Notes: generated from the sequence alone by a model not told the origin. Counted from the stretch's first letter, positions 52,090 through 61,949 are shown. The stretch is 64,000 nucleotides of DNA from Methyloprofundus sedimenti (GCF_002072955.1 NZ_LPUF01000001.1:2192896-2256895), one strand, 5' to 3'. A program made the numbers and translations.

Positions 52090-52744
52090 CTTAGCTTGAA
52101 TTCGTGCGGTTTGCACCCATAACTATTGAGCGGTAATTTCGCCGTGTCAAAGCTGGAGAACAGTCATGTTCGAAGAAGCAAAAGAAGCTGCTGAGGCACG
52201 AAGCGCACCATCTTTAAGTTGCAAATGATGCGCCTCCTTCGTCGGCACATCCTATAAACTGGTCATTCAGATGAGCTACATAATCCTTAAGCACTTCATC
52301 CATGCGCGTTTGCCAGTGACAAAACTGCGTTAAAAACTTTCCAACGGCCAGCGCCCAAAAGTGTGTACCAAGATCAATTCGCCTTCCCATACTTTTCTAC
52401 TTCATCATATTGTCCAGAAGCATCATAACTATAAAACCTGCTATCACAGCGAATGTTGCATAACGGGCTTTGCCTTTTGCCTGGGTTTCCGGGATGATCT
52501 CCTCACTAATCACAAACAGCATGGCACCGGCTGCAAACCCCATGGCGACAGGTAAAATAGGTTGAAAAAGAGATACTGCAACCAGGCCAAATAATGCACC
52601 TACCGGTTCTACCAGGCCAGTCAGTGTTGCAATGATGACTGCTTTTTTAGGGTTGTATCCCAATGCAACCAGAGGCAATGAAACAGCCATTCCTTCAGGT
52701 ATATTCTGTAAACCAATAGCAATAGCCAGTGCGATACCATTTTG
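52081..52744. repeat. Duplicated integron-end/ZIP segment, copy B
   Basis: 664 bases matching 43982-44635. This copy continues without a break into the complete ZIP transporter gene, so it is the original or intact one. Confidence 0.88.
52214..52390 (-). CDS. Small protein of unknown function after the ZIP gene
   Basis: 58 residues from the ATG at 52390, six bases after the ZIP stop codon on the same strand: GRRIDLGTHFWALAVGKFLT, then QFCHWQTRMDEVLKDYVAHL. One mildly hydrophobic helix, His/Trp-rich. The matching stretch in copy A (around 44115-44280) carries indels, so it is kept open only beside the intact ZIP gene. No family recognised. Confidence 0.45.
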   Translation of the reverse strand: MGRRIDLGTHFWALAVGKFLTQFCHWQTRMDEVLKDYVAHLNDQFIGCADEGGASFAT

Positions 52745-53362
52745 CATGTTATCAACACCGAAGCTAACGCCTACCGATAGGCCCTCGGGAAAATTGTGAA
52801 TGGTAATGGCGAAAATGAACAGCCATATTTTTCTGAATGACAGGTCTGATGCTTCATTTGAACCAACAAAATGGATATGGGGCAGCTTTCTATCGGCTAA
52901 ATCGAGGAATAAAACGCCCATTACCATACCTACCGCAACGACATAAATACCCCAGCCGGGCCATAGCAGATTGCCGAACTCCATGCCAGGAACAATTAAC
53001 GAAAATGCAGTCGCTGCTAGCATGACACCACCCGCAGCACCTAGCATCGCATTATAAACTTTCACTGGAACTTGCTTGAATAATAGCGCTATGGAACCGC
53101 CAACACCAGTCGCCAGGCCGGCAAGAATACTCGCTATAAAGCCCACCGCGACTGCATAGCCGAATATAAGATAAAGTGTCCCTATTACCAATACCAGTAT
53201 CGTACCCGCCATTGCAGCCAGCACTTGTTTTTGATTTCTGTTAGAAAGCGCAAGAAACTGAGTTTGTTTGTTCTTGAGTCCCAGAAAAGAAACGATTTGG
53301 TTAAAAATGGCTAATGCTTTCGCTTGAAGCGTATCGGTATTATCGCTACTTGTAATATTCAT
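52397..53362 (-). CDS. ZIP-family metal transporter
   Basis: 321 residues from the ATG at 53362 (the open frame to 53497 overlaps the upstream gene and is not used). About eight hydrophobic segments. The metal-site helices are visible: ITIHNFPEGLSVGVSFG (HNFPEG, TM4) and IGLQNIPEGMAVSLPLV (QNIPEG, TM5). This pair is characteristic of the GufA/ZIP11 subfamily, which imports zinc or related divalent metals. A soluble N-terminal ~45 residues precede TM1. Last but one gene of the minus-strand metal cluster; its 3' half is duplicated at 44288. Confidence 0.93.
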   Translation of the reverse strand: MNITSSDNTDTLQAKALAIFNQIVSFLGLKNKQTQFLALSNRNQKQVLAAMAGTILVLVIGTLYLIFGYAVAVGFIASILAGLATGVGGSIALLFKQVPVKVYNAMLGAAGGVMLAATAFSLIVPGMEFGNLLWPGWGIYVVAVGMVMGVLFLDLADRKLPHIHFVGSNEASDLSFRKIWLFIFAITIHNFPEGLSVGVSFGVDNMQNGIALAIAIGLQNIPEGMAVSLPLVALGYNPKKAVIIATLTGLVEPVGALFGLVAVSLFQPILPVAMGFAAGAMLFVISEEIIPETQAKGKARYATFAVIAGFIVMMLLDNMMK

Positions 53363-53433
53363 AAGATAGTTGTTTTTTAGTTGAAAATATAATCCTGGCT
53401 GTGTTTTGTTCTTACGGGCAGTTAGTTTGCTTT

Positions 53434-54183
53434 TTATCCCACAGCACCAAACAGCATGCCAACACCTGCTGTAACAATCATCGCCAGCACTCCCCAAAAG
53501 GTAATACGTGTAATAGCGATTACTATCGATGAGCCACCTGTGTAAGCAGATAGTCCGCCTAATAGCACCAGAGATATGATCGACATTGTGCCTACTGTAG
53601 AGATCAAAGGTGCCGCCTCTAATGTCGTCAGGTTACTCATAAATAAGGAAAACTGTTCCATTTGCAAAAATGGATAAACAATAACCATTAACAATGGCAG
53701 GGCGGCACCTATTGAAAAGGTAAAGGCTGATGTAAATGCTGCCTGAATCGGGCGGGCGCTAAAAATATCAGAAATGCCCAATTCATCACGAGCATGAGCA
53801 CCTAAAGCATCGTGTGCCATTAACTGTTCGGCAACTTGTTGCGCTAAATTCGGGTCTAGTCCTCTATCCATATAAATGCTCTTCAATTCATGTACTTCAT
53901 GAAGGTGATTATTCTCCAGTTCTCTACGTTCCCGTTCCAGATCTGCATTTTCGGTATCTGCCTGGGAACTGACCGATACATATTCACCAGCGGCCATAGA
54001 CATGGCTCCCGCAACCAGGCCGGCAGTTCCGGTGACTAGAATAGTATGATTATCCACATTGGTTGCGGCAATGCCGATGATCAGGCTAGCAGTTGAAACG
54101 ATGCCATCGTTAGCACCTAAGACAGCTGCACGTAACCAGCCTGTATGTTGAGATCGATGTTTTTCATGATGTGTCTTGGGCAT
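53434..54183 (-). CDS. VIT1/CCC1-family iron/manganese transporter
   Basis: 249 residues. LRAAVLGANDGIVSTASLII is the VIT1 signature in TM1; TAGLVAGAMSMAAGEYVSVS is TM2 and its conserved end. A cytosolic acidic helical metal-binding domain follows (DLERERRELENNHLHEVHEL ... MAHDALGAHARDELG), then three more TM segments (ARPIQAAFTSAFTFSIGAAL onward). The family exports Fe2+ or Mn2+ from the cytosol. It is 71 bases before the ZIP gene, so opposing transporters are made together. Confidence 0.95.
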   Translation of the reverse strand: MPKTHHEKHRSQHTGWLRAAVLGANDGIVSTASLIIGIAATNVDNHTILVTGTAGLVAGAMSMAAGEYVSVSSQADTENADLERERRELENNHLHEVHELKSIYMDRGLDPNLAQQVAEQLMAHDALGAHARDELGISDIFSARPIQAAFTSAFTFSIGAALPLLMVIVYPFLQMEQFSLFMSNLTTLEAAPLISTVGTMSIISLVLLGGLSAYTGGSSIVIAITRITFWGVLAMIVTAGVGMLFGAVG

Positions 54184-54201
54184 ATTATTATCCTTGTGAT
54201 C

Positions 54202-55548
54202 TTAAATTGTTTCTGAGGGTAGAATGACCAGTGGTAACTGAACCACTACACGAAATCCCCCTAATTTAGAAGAGCGACCAAATGTAAGTTCTCCCCCGTT
54301 TTGATTGACTATACATTGTGCAATCGATAAGCCCAGTCCATGTCCTGGCGTTGACTCATCCAGCCGGGTTCCACGAAGATTTAATTTTGATAGATCCGCT
54401 GTGGAAACGCCCGGGCCGTCATCTTCAATGATCAATTGAAAGTTAGAATCCAGGAAAATACTGATTTGAACGGAAGAATGAGCCCATTTACAGGCGTTAT
54501 CAACAAGATTACCCGCGAGCTCTAACATATCTTCACGATCAAATAAGACACTGATTTTTTCTGGAACATTCAGCGCAATGGATAATTTTTTATCTTGATA
54601 GATGCGCTGCATGGCATTAATCAGATCGCTTAGTTCCTGATGTATTTCAATTTTTGTGGTTGCCGGCCCGCCACCAGCTAAGCGACTACGCTTTAACACC
54701 CGATTCATCAACCTTTGCATATGAATTGTTTGGGAATTTAGTGTATTGCAGATGTCAGGTTGAGCCTGTAACGCTTCTTCATTAACTAATTGTTGCACGA
54801 CTGTCAAAGGTGTTTTCAGCGCATGGGCTAAATCACCTAGACTATTGCGTGAATCTTGCAGGCGTTGCTGCAAAACACTGAGTAATCGATTAACTTCAGA
54901 AACCAGTAATGCAACTTCTTCCGGGACATCGGTATCAAGCTGTGTTCTTTCTCCACGCTCCAGACTATCAATTTGTATCTGGATGCGTTTTAACGGTCGA
55001 AAGCTTAAGCGTAAAATAATAATTTGGATGCCTAACAGCAATGCCAGTAACAGCAACGCAATCATTGAATAGCGATGCTGAAAGTTATCCATAATAACCA
55101 GGGAAGGGGATAAATTCTCGGCAACAGCAATAGTGATCGTCTGCCCTTGTATTTTATAGGCGGACACCAGCATAATTAAAGGCTGCTGTTGAGGACCTGT
55201 CCGGTACAATTGCTGTGTTTCACCTGCAGCTAAAAGTGGCATGGCGAAATCCTGATCCCAGAGCGATCGTGAACGGAGCACATTATTATTCAGGACAATA
55301 CGAAAATATTGTCCCGAAAAAGGACGTAAGTAAACTGGCTCAATTTGTTTGGAGTCCAGACTCAGTTGTCCCTGTTGATCAATATTGATTGCCTGCAACA
55401 GGCTTTCACCATCGTGCTGTAAGTGCATCGCAATGTATTGTTCGGATAAATCTGCTATCGAGTGTGTTGTCACCTGCCATAACAGCAAAAAAACCAGCAT
55501 CAGGCTGATGGACAATCCCAGGCTTAGTCGTAGCTGTAGCGACTTCAT
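54202..55548 (-). CDS. QseC/PhoQ-type sensor histidine kinase
   Basis: 448 residues. TM helices at about 7-27 and 160-180 flank a periplasmic sensor domain, then HAMP (SFRPLKRIQIQIDSLERGER). His box DLAHALKTPLTVVQQL, N box LAGNLVDNACKWAHS, G boxes IEDDGPGVS and GHGLGLSIAQCIVNQNGGEL. Its start overlaps the response-regulator stop by four bases. It is linked to metal-transport and cytochrome b561/PepSY genes, so sensing of metal or redox stress is likely (inference). Confidence 0.94.
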   Translation of the reverse strand: MKSLQLRLSLGLSISLMLVFLLLWQVTTHSIADLSEQYIAMHLQHDGESLLQAINIDQQGQLSLDSKQIEPVYLRPFSGQYFRIVLNNNVLRSRSLWDQDFAMPLLAAGETQQLYRTGPQQQPLIMLVSAYKIQGQTITIAVAENLSPSLVIMDNFQHRYSMIALLLLALLLGIQIIILRLSFRPLKRIQIQIDSLERGERTQLDTDVPEEVALLVSEVNRLLSVLQQRLQDSRNSLGDLAHALKTPLTVVQQLVNEEALQAQPDICNTLNSQTIHMQRLMNRVLKRSRLAGGGPATTKIEIHQELSDLINAMQRIYQDKKLSIALNVPEKISVLFDREDMLELAGNLVDNACKWAHSSVQISIFLDSNFQLIIEDDGPGVSTADLSKLNLRGTRLDESTPGHGLGLSIAQCIVNQNGGELTFGRSSKLGGFRVVVQLPLVILPSETI

Positions 55549-56213
55549 CTGGCATGCTCATTAAAAACATAACCTTGCCCCCGACGAGTTTCAAAATAAT
55601 CTTTACCCAGTTTTTTGCGTAAATGATTAACATAAACTTCAATCACATTGCTGTCCTTATCTGAATTTAGATCATAGACCTGGTCTGTCAATTTTGATTT
55701 ACTCAATATTTTCCCGGGATGTAACATAAAATAACGTAATAATTTGAATTCAATACCGGTTAATTCAATAGCGGTATTGTCTGATAACGTTACTTGTTGT
55801 CGCTCTTCATCCATCAGCCAGTCCCCCACCTTTAAAATTCCGCCAGGCTGGTGATTCACACGTAGTATCAACGCATTGATACGGGCTAGTAATTCTTCAA
55901 TATGAAAAGGCTTGGCCAGGTAATCATCAGCGCCGGCTTTAAAGCCATCGACTTTTTCATGCCAGGCATCTCTTGCCGTAAGGATAATAACTGGAAGAGA
56001 ATTGCCCCTGGCACGCCAATTTTGCAAAACTGTTAAGCCATTCCGTTGTGGTAAGCCAAGGTCCAGTATGGCCAAAGCATAAATGTCTTCCTGACCCAAA
56101 TATTCAGCTTCAATGCCGTCTTGGGCTACATCAACAGAATAGCCTGCCTTTTCCAGTGACTTCTTTAGCGTCTTGATCAGATTTGTATCATCTTCAACCA
56201 ATAGTAAGCGCAT
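55545..56213 (-). CDS. OmpR/QseB-type response regulator
   Basis: 222 residues. Receiver with acidic pair EDD (residues 7-9), phosphoacceptor in LAILDLGLPQRNGL, and Lys in DDYLAKPFHIEELLARI. C-terminal winged helix: VTLSDNTAIELTGIEFKLLR, ... YVNHLRKKLG ... ETRRGQGYVF. It should control this metal cluster. PepSY gene ends 2 bases upstream. Confidence 0.95.
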   Translation of the reverse strand: MRLLLVEDDTNLIKTLKKSLEKAGYSVDVAQDGIEAEYLGQEDIYALAILDLGLPQRNGLTVLQNWRARGNSLPVIILTARDAWHEKVDGFKAGADDYLAKPFHIEELLARINALILRVNHQPGGILKVGDWLMDEERQQVTLSDNTAIELTGIEFKLLRYFMLHPGKILSKSKLTDQVYDLNSDKDSNVIEVYVNHLRKKLGKDYFETRRGQGYVFNEHAR

Positions 56214-56215
56214 AT

Positions 56216-56524
56216 TTAATGATCTTTTTGTTTCATTAGTAACTCCCCGGTAGTGGCATCCACTCTCAATTTCCAGATGATCCCCTGTCGATCAAGTAAC
56301 TCGATTTGATAAATATATTGCTCATGCTCTGTTTCCAGTTCGACTTCTATTACCTGGCCGGGATATTGTTCTGAGTACTGTCTAAGAATAACCTCCAGAG
56401 GTTTTATTTTGTCAGAATCACGCAGTCGTTTTGCGATATCATGATCCGTTTGTCCCAGGCTTGCTGAACAAAAGACAAACACAAACAAAGTACTTGCAAG
56501 CATTTTGATAGCCACTTTTTTCAT
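56216..56524 (-). CDS. PepSY-domain periplasmic protein
   Basis: 102 residues from the ATG at 56524, giving a signal peptide (KKVAIKMLASTLFVFVFCSA ending near SLGQ); the frame continues upstream to 56656 but without a signal. Mature part: PLEVILRQYSEQYPGQVIEV, then YIYQIELLDRQGIIWKLRVD and TTGELL, the PepSY fold. Such proteins often accompany cytochrome b561 and two-component genes and may deliver signal to the kinase. Stop is 2 bases before the regulator start. Confidence 0.85.
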   Translation of the reverse strand: MKKVAIKMLASTLFVFVFCSASLGQTDHDIAKRLRDSDKIKPLEVILRQYSEQYPGQVIEVELETEHEQYIYQIELLDRQGIIWKLRVDATTGELLMKQKDH

Positions 56525-56612
56525 ATTCAATAACAGATAAATGTAGTTTAAATAAGATTTATTATTGCTAAGCCTTAAAAAAAGTAACCCGACAAAGCAG
56601 GTTACTGATAAG

Positions 56613-57194
56613 TTATTCCAGGTTATCTGGTTTTTCCGCAGACTTTTTATATCCATTCCACATCGATTTAACTAGATTTTCTTTGTGTATATAGCTTTCA
56701 AAGCCCACACCAAGAATATGCACAAACACTAAAAATAGCGTGAAATTTGCAAAAAATTCATGCGATTCTTCCCAAAGTTCTTCATAGTCAGAGCCGACAA
56801 TACCTGCCAAAGGTCCTGCCGCTTGATCAGCAGCATAAACCGCAAAACCGGTAACGCAAGTCACTAGTAAACTAACCAATAATAAAACAATCATTGCCGC
56901 ACCTGCCGGATTATGACCTATGTAACGTTTGGCTTTTAAGGCGAAAGCATCCTTAATGTAGTTTACAGATTGAATGGGATTACATAAAAAATTACCAAAA
57001 CGGGCATACTGATTGCCAGCGACTCCCCAAATAAGTCTGAATATCAATAGGCCTGTAATCAGATAGCCCGCCCAGACATGCACAGTTAATAAATCATCTT
57101 CGGTAAAATAAGCAACAAAAAAACCTGCGACCAACAGCCAGTGAAAAATTCTAAGCGGAAGATCCCATACTCTAACAATATTATTTGCATTCAT
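56613..57194 (-). CDS. Cytochrome b561-family membrane protein
   Basis: 193 residues. VWDLPLRIFHWLLVAGFFVA, then VHVWAGYLITGLLIFRLIWG and GNQYARF, GHNPAGAAMIVLLLVSLLVT, HEFFANFTLFLVFVHILGVG. Four TM helices with haem-ligand histidines (IFHW, VHVWAG, HEFF, VHILG). It belongs to the Ni/Fe-hydrogenase-b-type/cytochrome b561 group and carries electrons across the inner membrane. First gene of the minus-strand cluster; promoter expected in 57195-57510. Confidence 0.93.
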   Translation of the reverse strand: MNANNIVRVWDLPLRIFHWLLVAGFFVAYFTEDDLLTVHVWAGYLITGLLIFRLIWGVAGNQYARFGNFLCNPIQSVNYIKDAFALKAKRYIGHNPAGAAMIVLLLVSLLVTCVTGFAVYAADQAAGPLAGIVGSDYEELWEESHEFFANFTLFLVFVHILGVGFESYIHKENLVKSMWNGYKKSAEKPDNLE

Positions 57195-57511
57195 TTTTAA
57201 TACTCCTTTGTAAAATTAGTCTCTACTATATTCATGTAAGCTTAAATAAAGCTGAAAATTTATGGGTATAAAACAGCATTTGTATGCACTTATTGCAAAG
57301 TAAACGAGAATGGCTGGATTTAATTCCTTTTGCATCTGCGCTACGGTTTGGTTATTTGCCCTTTTTTAAATTATCTACCGAAATTTGTAGTATGCTTAAT
57401 TTATAGATGATCACATTGATAGGGCCTTATACTCCCATAGTCCCTGGATTTCCATTTCTGCTCCGTTGACTCTAGTTTTTCCAATATAACTAGCACGAAC
57501 ATATAACTATT
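57195..57511. other. Divergent promoter region, b561 cluster / P-type ATPase
   Basis: 317 bases between divergent genes. A short 40-codon frame (57283-57405) is not convincing. Both the b561 and ATPase promoters must lie here, which would allow joint control by the OmpR-type regulator. No operator could be picked out by eye. Confidence 0.4.
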
Positions 57512-59458
57512 ATGACAAAACCTCCGCAATCGACAAGCAAGTCAAAATCAGAAAATATCATTGCTGTGTTAAGCCTGCTGGGTATCAGCGTTTTCCTTTT
57601 GATACATTATGTTTTTGATAGTGGGCATGAAATATATACGCTATCCTTACATACTTCTTTAGCTTCTGCGCTTGCCAACGTCTACGAAGGTCAATTTATT
57701 TACCAGATTTCTTTGGGTGAGTTGCCCTTGATGAGCGTTTTGATATTAGGGGGAGTTCCTTTACTTTACCAGCTCAGCGTAAAACTATTTGAGGGTAATT
57801 TCGGTGCTGATCTGCTGGCAGGAATATCCATCGTTACCGCGGTATTACTGGACGAATATTTGGCAGGTAGTCTGGTCGTGTTAATGCTATCCGGTGGTGC
57901 GGTACTCGAATCCTACGCAGTAAAAAAAGCATCTTCTGTCCTTGAAGCCCTGGCTAATCGGATGCCTTCAATTGCGCATAGAAAATCGAATGATAAGCTT
58001 ATTGATATAGGAACCGAGCAAGTTATTATTGGTGACACCCTATTGATTCTCCCGCATGAAATCTGTCCGGTTGACGGCACAGTTCTGGAGGGTTCCAGTG
58101 CCATGGATGAATCCTATTTAACGGGTGAACCGTACATGATGTCGAAAATATGCGGGTCGCAAGTACTGTCAGGGGCGATCAACGGGGATTCTGCACTGAC
58201 CATTCGAGCAGATAAATTAGCTGTCGATTCGCGTTATGCCAAAATCATGGAAGTCATGCATTCGTCAGAACAACATAGACCTAAACTCAGACGCCTGGGT
58301 GATCAACTGGGCGCACTTTACACGCCGCTAGCCGTTGCCATTGCTGTACTGGCCTGGATGGCCAGCGGCGATGTCATACGTTTTCTGGCGGTACTGGTCA
58401 TTGCTACTCCTTGCCCATTATTAATCGGTATACCGGTGACTATTATCAGTTCAATTTCACTGGCCGCGCGTCGTGAAATCATTATCAAGAACCCCGCTAT
58501 TCTGGAAACCATCGGCACTTGCCGTACTGCTATTTTTGATAAAACAGGTACGCTGACTTATGGCCGTCCATCCCTGACTGCAATAAAAACCAGCGGTGCC
58601 TATACAGAACAGCAGGTACTGAGCTTAATCGCCAGTCTGGAGGTCTATTCCAAACATCCCTTATCCAGTGCGATTGTTAAAGCCGCAAAAAAATCGGCTT
58701 TAACATTATTAAGTGTCGTCAATATTAAAGAGTTACCAGGTGAAGGTCTTAAAGGCACTGTTGAGGGAAAATTAATCCAGATTACCAGCCGCAAAAACTT
58801 TCTGGCCAAACAGCCTGAAGCATTAGCAGCGTTACCTTCGCTCAGTGGCGGTCTTGAATGCATCGTTTTAATTAATGATACTTATGCGGCGACGCTGCAA
58901 TTTCGAGATGAAGTACGCTCCGATAGCTCATCATTTATCAGTCACTTACAGCCTAATCATTTGTTTGAAAAAGTCATGCTGGTATCTGGTGATCGGGAAT
59001 CAGAAGTTCATTTTCTGGCTGAACAAGTCGGCATTAAGCATGTTTACTTTAGCCAGGGTCCTGAACAAAAACTTGAATTGGTGCGTGCTGAAACCAAAAA
59101 TGCAAAAACTGTATTTCTAGGTGATGGCATTAATGACGCGCCTGCATTAACTGCAGCTACCATCGGTATAGCCTTTGGTCAAAACAGTGATATCACCGGT
59201 GAATCCGCGGATGCGGTGATCATGAACAGTTCGCTACTAAAAGTCGATGAACTATTTCACATTGGCGCACGTATGCGCTCTATTGCCTTACAAAGCGCGG
59301 TAGGCGGTATGGCTTTGAGTGTTATCGGTATGGTCTTTGCCGGCCTTGGTTATCTGTCGCCAGTCGCTGGAGCTGTTACCCAGGAGGTTATTGATGTCTT
59401 TGCGGTTTTAAATGCATTGCGGGCGGCTATTCCTCCGAAATCACTTTCGGATTTTTAA
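57512..59458 (+). CDS. P1B-type (heavy-metal) ATPase without N-terminal HMA domain
   Basis: 648 residues. Actuator motif [10 protein letters not shown] (~205), the TM metal motif [11 protein letters not shown] (~299, a TPCPL rather than CPC/CPH), phosphorylation site [11 protein letters not shown] (~341), Lys-site-type SKHPLSS and hinge [10 protein letters not shown] (~537). It starts directly with TM helices: no HMA or His-rich N-terminus. It exports a transition metal from the cytosol; substrate is uncertain because the TPCPL class is diverse. It is divergent from the VIT/ZIP cluster, which supports a metal role. Confidence 0.9.
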   Translation: MTKPPQSTSKSKSENIIAVLSLLGISVFLLIHYVFDSGHEIYTLSLHTSLASALANVYEGQFIYQISLGELPLMSVLILGGVPLLYQLSVKLFEGNFGADLLAGISIVTAVLLDEYLAGSLVVLMLSGGAVLESYAVKKASSVLEALANRMPSIAHRKSNDKLIDIGTEQVIIGDTLLILPHEICPVDGTVLEGSSAMDESYLTGEPYMMSKICGSQVLSGAINGDSALTIRADKLAVDSRYAKIMEVMHSSEQHRPKLRRLGDQLGALYTPLAVAIAVLAWMASGDVIRFLAVLVIATPCPLLIGIPVTIISSISLAARREIIIKNPAILETIGTCRTAIFDKTGTLTYGRPSLTAIKTSGAYTEQQVLSLIASLEVYSKHPLSSAIVKAAKKSALTLLSVVNIKELPGEGLKGTVEGKLIQITSRKNFLAKQPEALAALPSLSGGLECIVLINDTYAATLQFRDEVRSDSSSFISHLQPNHLFEKVMLVSGDRESEVHFLAEQVGIKHVYFSQGPEQKLELVRAETKNAKTVFLGDGINDAPALTAATIGIAFGQNSDITGESADAVIMNSSLLKVDELFHIGARMRSIALQSAVGGMALSVIGMVFAGLGYLSPVAGAVTQEVIDVFAVLNALRAAIPPKSLSDF

Positions 59459-59501
59459 TACAGATGTAATCATACCTTTATTGCCCGTTACATGGCAGCA
59501 T

Positions 59502-59600
59502 ATGAGTTTTATTGAAAAATATGAACTTTATAATGGAGAAGAGCTTATCAAAAGTTTTATTGACTCTTCTGAACGCGATATTTTGTCTACAGGACACTAA
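59502..59600 (+). CDS. Possible 32-residue ORF after the ATPase gene
   Basis: A short frame, SFIEKYELYNGEELIKSFID, then SSERDILSTGH, begins 44 bases after the ATPase stop. It is acidic, with no visible strong ribosome site. It may be a fragment. No family was recognised. Confidence 0.2.
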   Translation: MSFIEKYELYNGEELIKSFIDSSERDILSTGH

Positions 59601-59677
59601 TACAAATGGATATAGAGATTTATGCATACAAGCCGTTCTTTTAGTTAATTAAACACTAATGGATTTGAGAAATTAAA

Positions 59678-61642
59678 ATGCAACAAACTACAACTTTGAT
59701 TCTTATGTTTATCGTAAGCGCATTCATGCTCTCAGGATGTTCGACACCGATTAACGTAAAGCATGTAAATATTCAGGATGCTTATCGTATTAACACGACT
59801 AACGCGCTGTCAACTAATACGCCGTCGGATGCCTCACGCATCGTGCTCAGACGGCAAGGATTGCTGGATAGATTCGAAACTGAGCCTACTGTGGTGCTGG
59901 CCGAACTGCATAATAGTCTTGAACCCGTGGGCGATGAGGATCGGTTATTTGCGCTGGCCGAACTTTCTATGCTGCATGCCAGGAATACCAAAGACCGCGC
60001 CTATTTTTTGGCATCAGCCGTGTATGCCTGGTCACTGCTGTTTCCAGGAAATGGATTGGAGATACAGATACTACCATCTGATCCAAGACTCCGACTTAGC
60101 TATGATATTTACAATCAAGCCGTTGCTCAAGGTTTGGCTGCAGACGATGATGCAGAAGAAAACGAAGTGCGTCTGCAAGCCGGGAATTACAAACTTCCAT
60201 TCGGCACACTACAGCTAAGCCTGGATGAATCTGGGATGGTGTGGGGTGGATATCCCCTAGACCAATTTATTTCAACAAATGCTCTGGAAATTGATGGTCT
60301 CAGAAATCGTTACCTTAACTCTGGAATCGGTGTTCCATTAGCAGCAAGTCTTGCAAAAAAACAGGTGTCAGAAAACAAGGTTGCTGGTTCAGATCGCCTT
60401 GGACCCTTCATAAAAGTTCCCGTTACTGCATTGTTGCGTTTTGAAAACGCGCGCACCAATCTGCATAATGGCAATATTCAAGGGGAAATTGAGGTGTATG
60501 CAGCAGATCAAACCTCAACCGTAATGATTGATGGACAAAAGCAATTTCTCGAATCCGATTCAACAGCTGCACTTGCCTATCAACTTAATGATAGCCCGAT
60601 CTATTCATTGGAGCTCACTGCATTTTTACGTGGAGGGATCTTTACTAGTGGTCTGATTCCAAAAAACCGGGTAAAGGATGGAATTTTTTTTATGCGACCT
60701 TATCGCCCCGGAAAAATTCCATTGGTATTAGTACATGGAACCGCATCAAGTCCCGCACGTTGGTCTGAACTCGCTAACGAACTTAATGGCGACCCAAAAA
60801 TACGCGAGCATTTTCAAATATGGCTCTTTGTTTACGACAGCGGCAATTATATTGGCTATTCAGCAGGCAGATTACGCAAAGCACTGGAGAATACTGTGCA
60901 TGAGCTTGACCCAGAAGGCAAAGACTCAGCATTGCAGCAGATGGTTGTCATAGGCCACAGTCAAGGAGGGCTATTGACTAAGCTCACTGCAATTGACAGC
61001 GGGACACGCTTTTGGGAGCAAATCAGTAGCAAGCCATTCGAGCAGATCAAGGTTGATGCTGAAACCCGCGAACTCCTACAGGAATCAATGTTCTTCACTC
61101 CTTTGCCTTTTGTCAAACGGGTGATATTTATTGCGACACCACACAACGGGGCCATGTTAGCAGGATATCAAGTGGTAACAGGACTTGCTTCCAGAGTTCT
61201 GAGCTTCCCTATGACCATACTTACTAAGGCTACTCAGCTTGCTACAGTGACTGGCGATGAAAAATTAACTGCATTTCTACGCCGACCGCCAACGTCGATT
61301 GATAATATGAATCCGCACAGCCCGGCTGTGCAAACTCTGGCATCTATACCTGTTTCATCAGGCATTCATGCACACTCGATTATCGCAGTCGACGGTTACG
61401 GACCAATAGAGGAAGGTGATGATGGCGTGGTTGCCTATAAAAGTGCTCATATTGATGAAGCCGTTTCGGAGTTGGTGGTTCATTGGGGGCACTCGTGTCA
61501 AGGTCAGCCGGAAGTTATTGAAGAAGTCAGACGCATTCTGTTTGAGCACTTAAAGACATCAGAACCAACACTACCCGTTTACCAAGAGACGGCAGACTTG
61601 CCAAACTCATTTCCAGGCGGAACGCGTGAGAATGAGAAATAA
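59678..61642 (+). CDS. Large lipoprotein alpha/beta hydrolase
   Basis: 654 residues. The signal peptide ends in a lipobox (FMLSGC, Cys at about 21), so it is membrane-anchored. An N-terminal ~330-residue part has no recognised domain. The C-terminal alpha/beta-hydrolase starts at IPLVLVHGTASSPARWSELA (~347). The nucleophile elbow is VVIGHSQGGLLTK (~428). A downstream VDGYGPIEEGDDGVVAYKSA may hold the acid, and VHWGHSCQ the His. Lipase or esterase activity at the cell envelope is likely. Confidence 0.88.
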   Translation: MQQTTTLILMFIVSAFMLSGCSTPINVKHVNIQDAYRINTTNALSTNTPSDASRIVLRRQGLLDRFETEPTVVLAELHNSLEPVGDEDRLFALAELSMLHARNTKDRAYFLASAVYAWSLLFPGNGLEIQILPSDPRLRLSYDIYNQAVAQGLAADDDAEENEVRLQAGNYKLPFGTLQLSLDESGMVWGGYPLDQFISTNALEIDGLRNRYLNSGIGVPLAASLAKKQVSENKVAGSDRLGPFIKVPVTALLRFENARTNLHNGNIQGEIEVYAADQTSTVMIDGQKQFLESDSTAALAYQLNDSPIYSLELTAFLRGGIFTSGLIPKNRVKDGIFFMRPYRPGKIPLVLVHGTASSPARWSELANELNGDPKIREHFQIWLFVYDSGNYIGYSAGRLRKALENTVHELDPEGKDSALQQMVVIGHSQGGLLTKLTAIDSGTRFWEQISSKPFEQIKVDAETRELLQESMFFTPLPFVKRVIFIATPHNGAMLAGYQVVTGLASRVLSFPMTILTKATQLATVTGDEKLTAFLRRPPTSIDNMNPHSPAVQTLASIPVSSGIHAHSIIAVDGYGPIEEGDDGVVAYKSAHIDEAVSELVVHWGHSCQGQPEVIEEVRRILFEHLKTSEPTLPVYQETADLPNSFPGGTRENEK

Positions 61643-61949
61643 AGAAACAAGTGGTTTCAAGAAAAACAGGCAAATTTAGTTTTATATATTTTTACCTTAA
61701 TATTGATGCAATTTTGTTGCTGAAAATAGGGTGGTTTTGCATATTTCCTGAATCCTGCAAGCCATATGGCAGGTTATTTTATGGATCTGAATTCAAGGAT
61801 GTCTCTTATATTAAGCGTATGCTGTATTTCTCTTAAGGCCCAAAGCAGAAAATTTTCTCGATCGACGAAAAAACAAAACAGTTTTGCTGACAGTCATTTT
61901 AATCATTTAAAAATAATTTCTGTTCTGTTTAACTCTGTATTCGCCGGAT
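61643..61949. other. Convergent intergenic region without a gene
   Basis: 307 AT-rich bases between the lipoprotein gene and the RND gene. Short frames here have no motifs. No clear terminator hairpin for either side was noticed. Confidence 0.4.
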
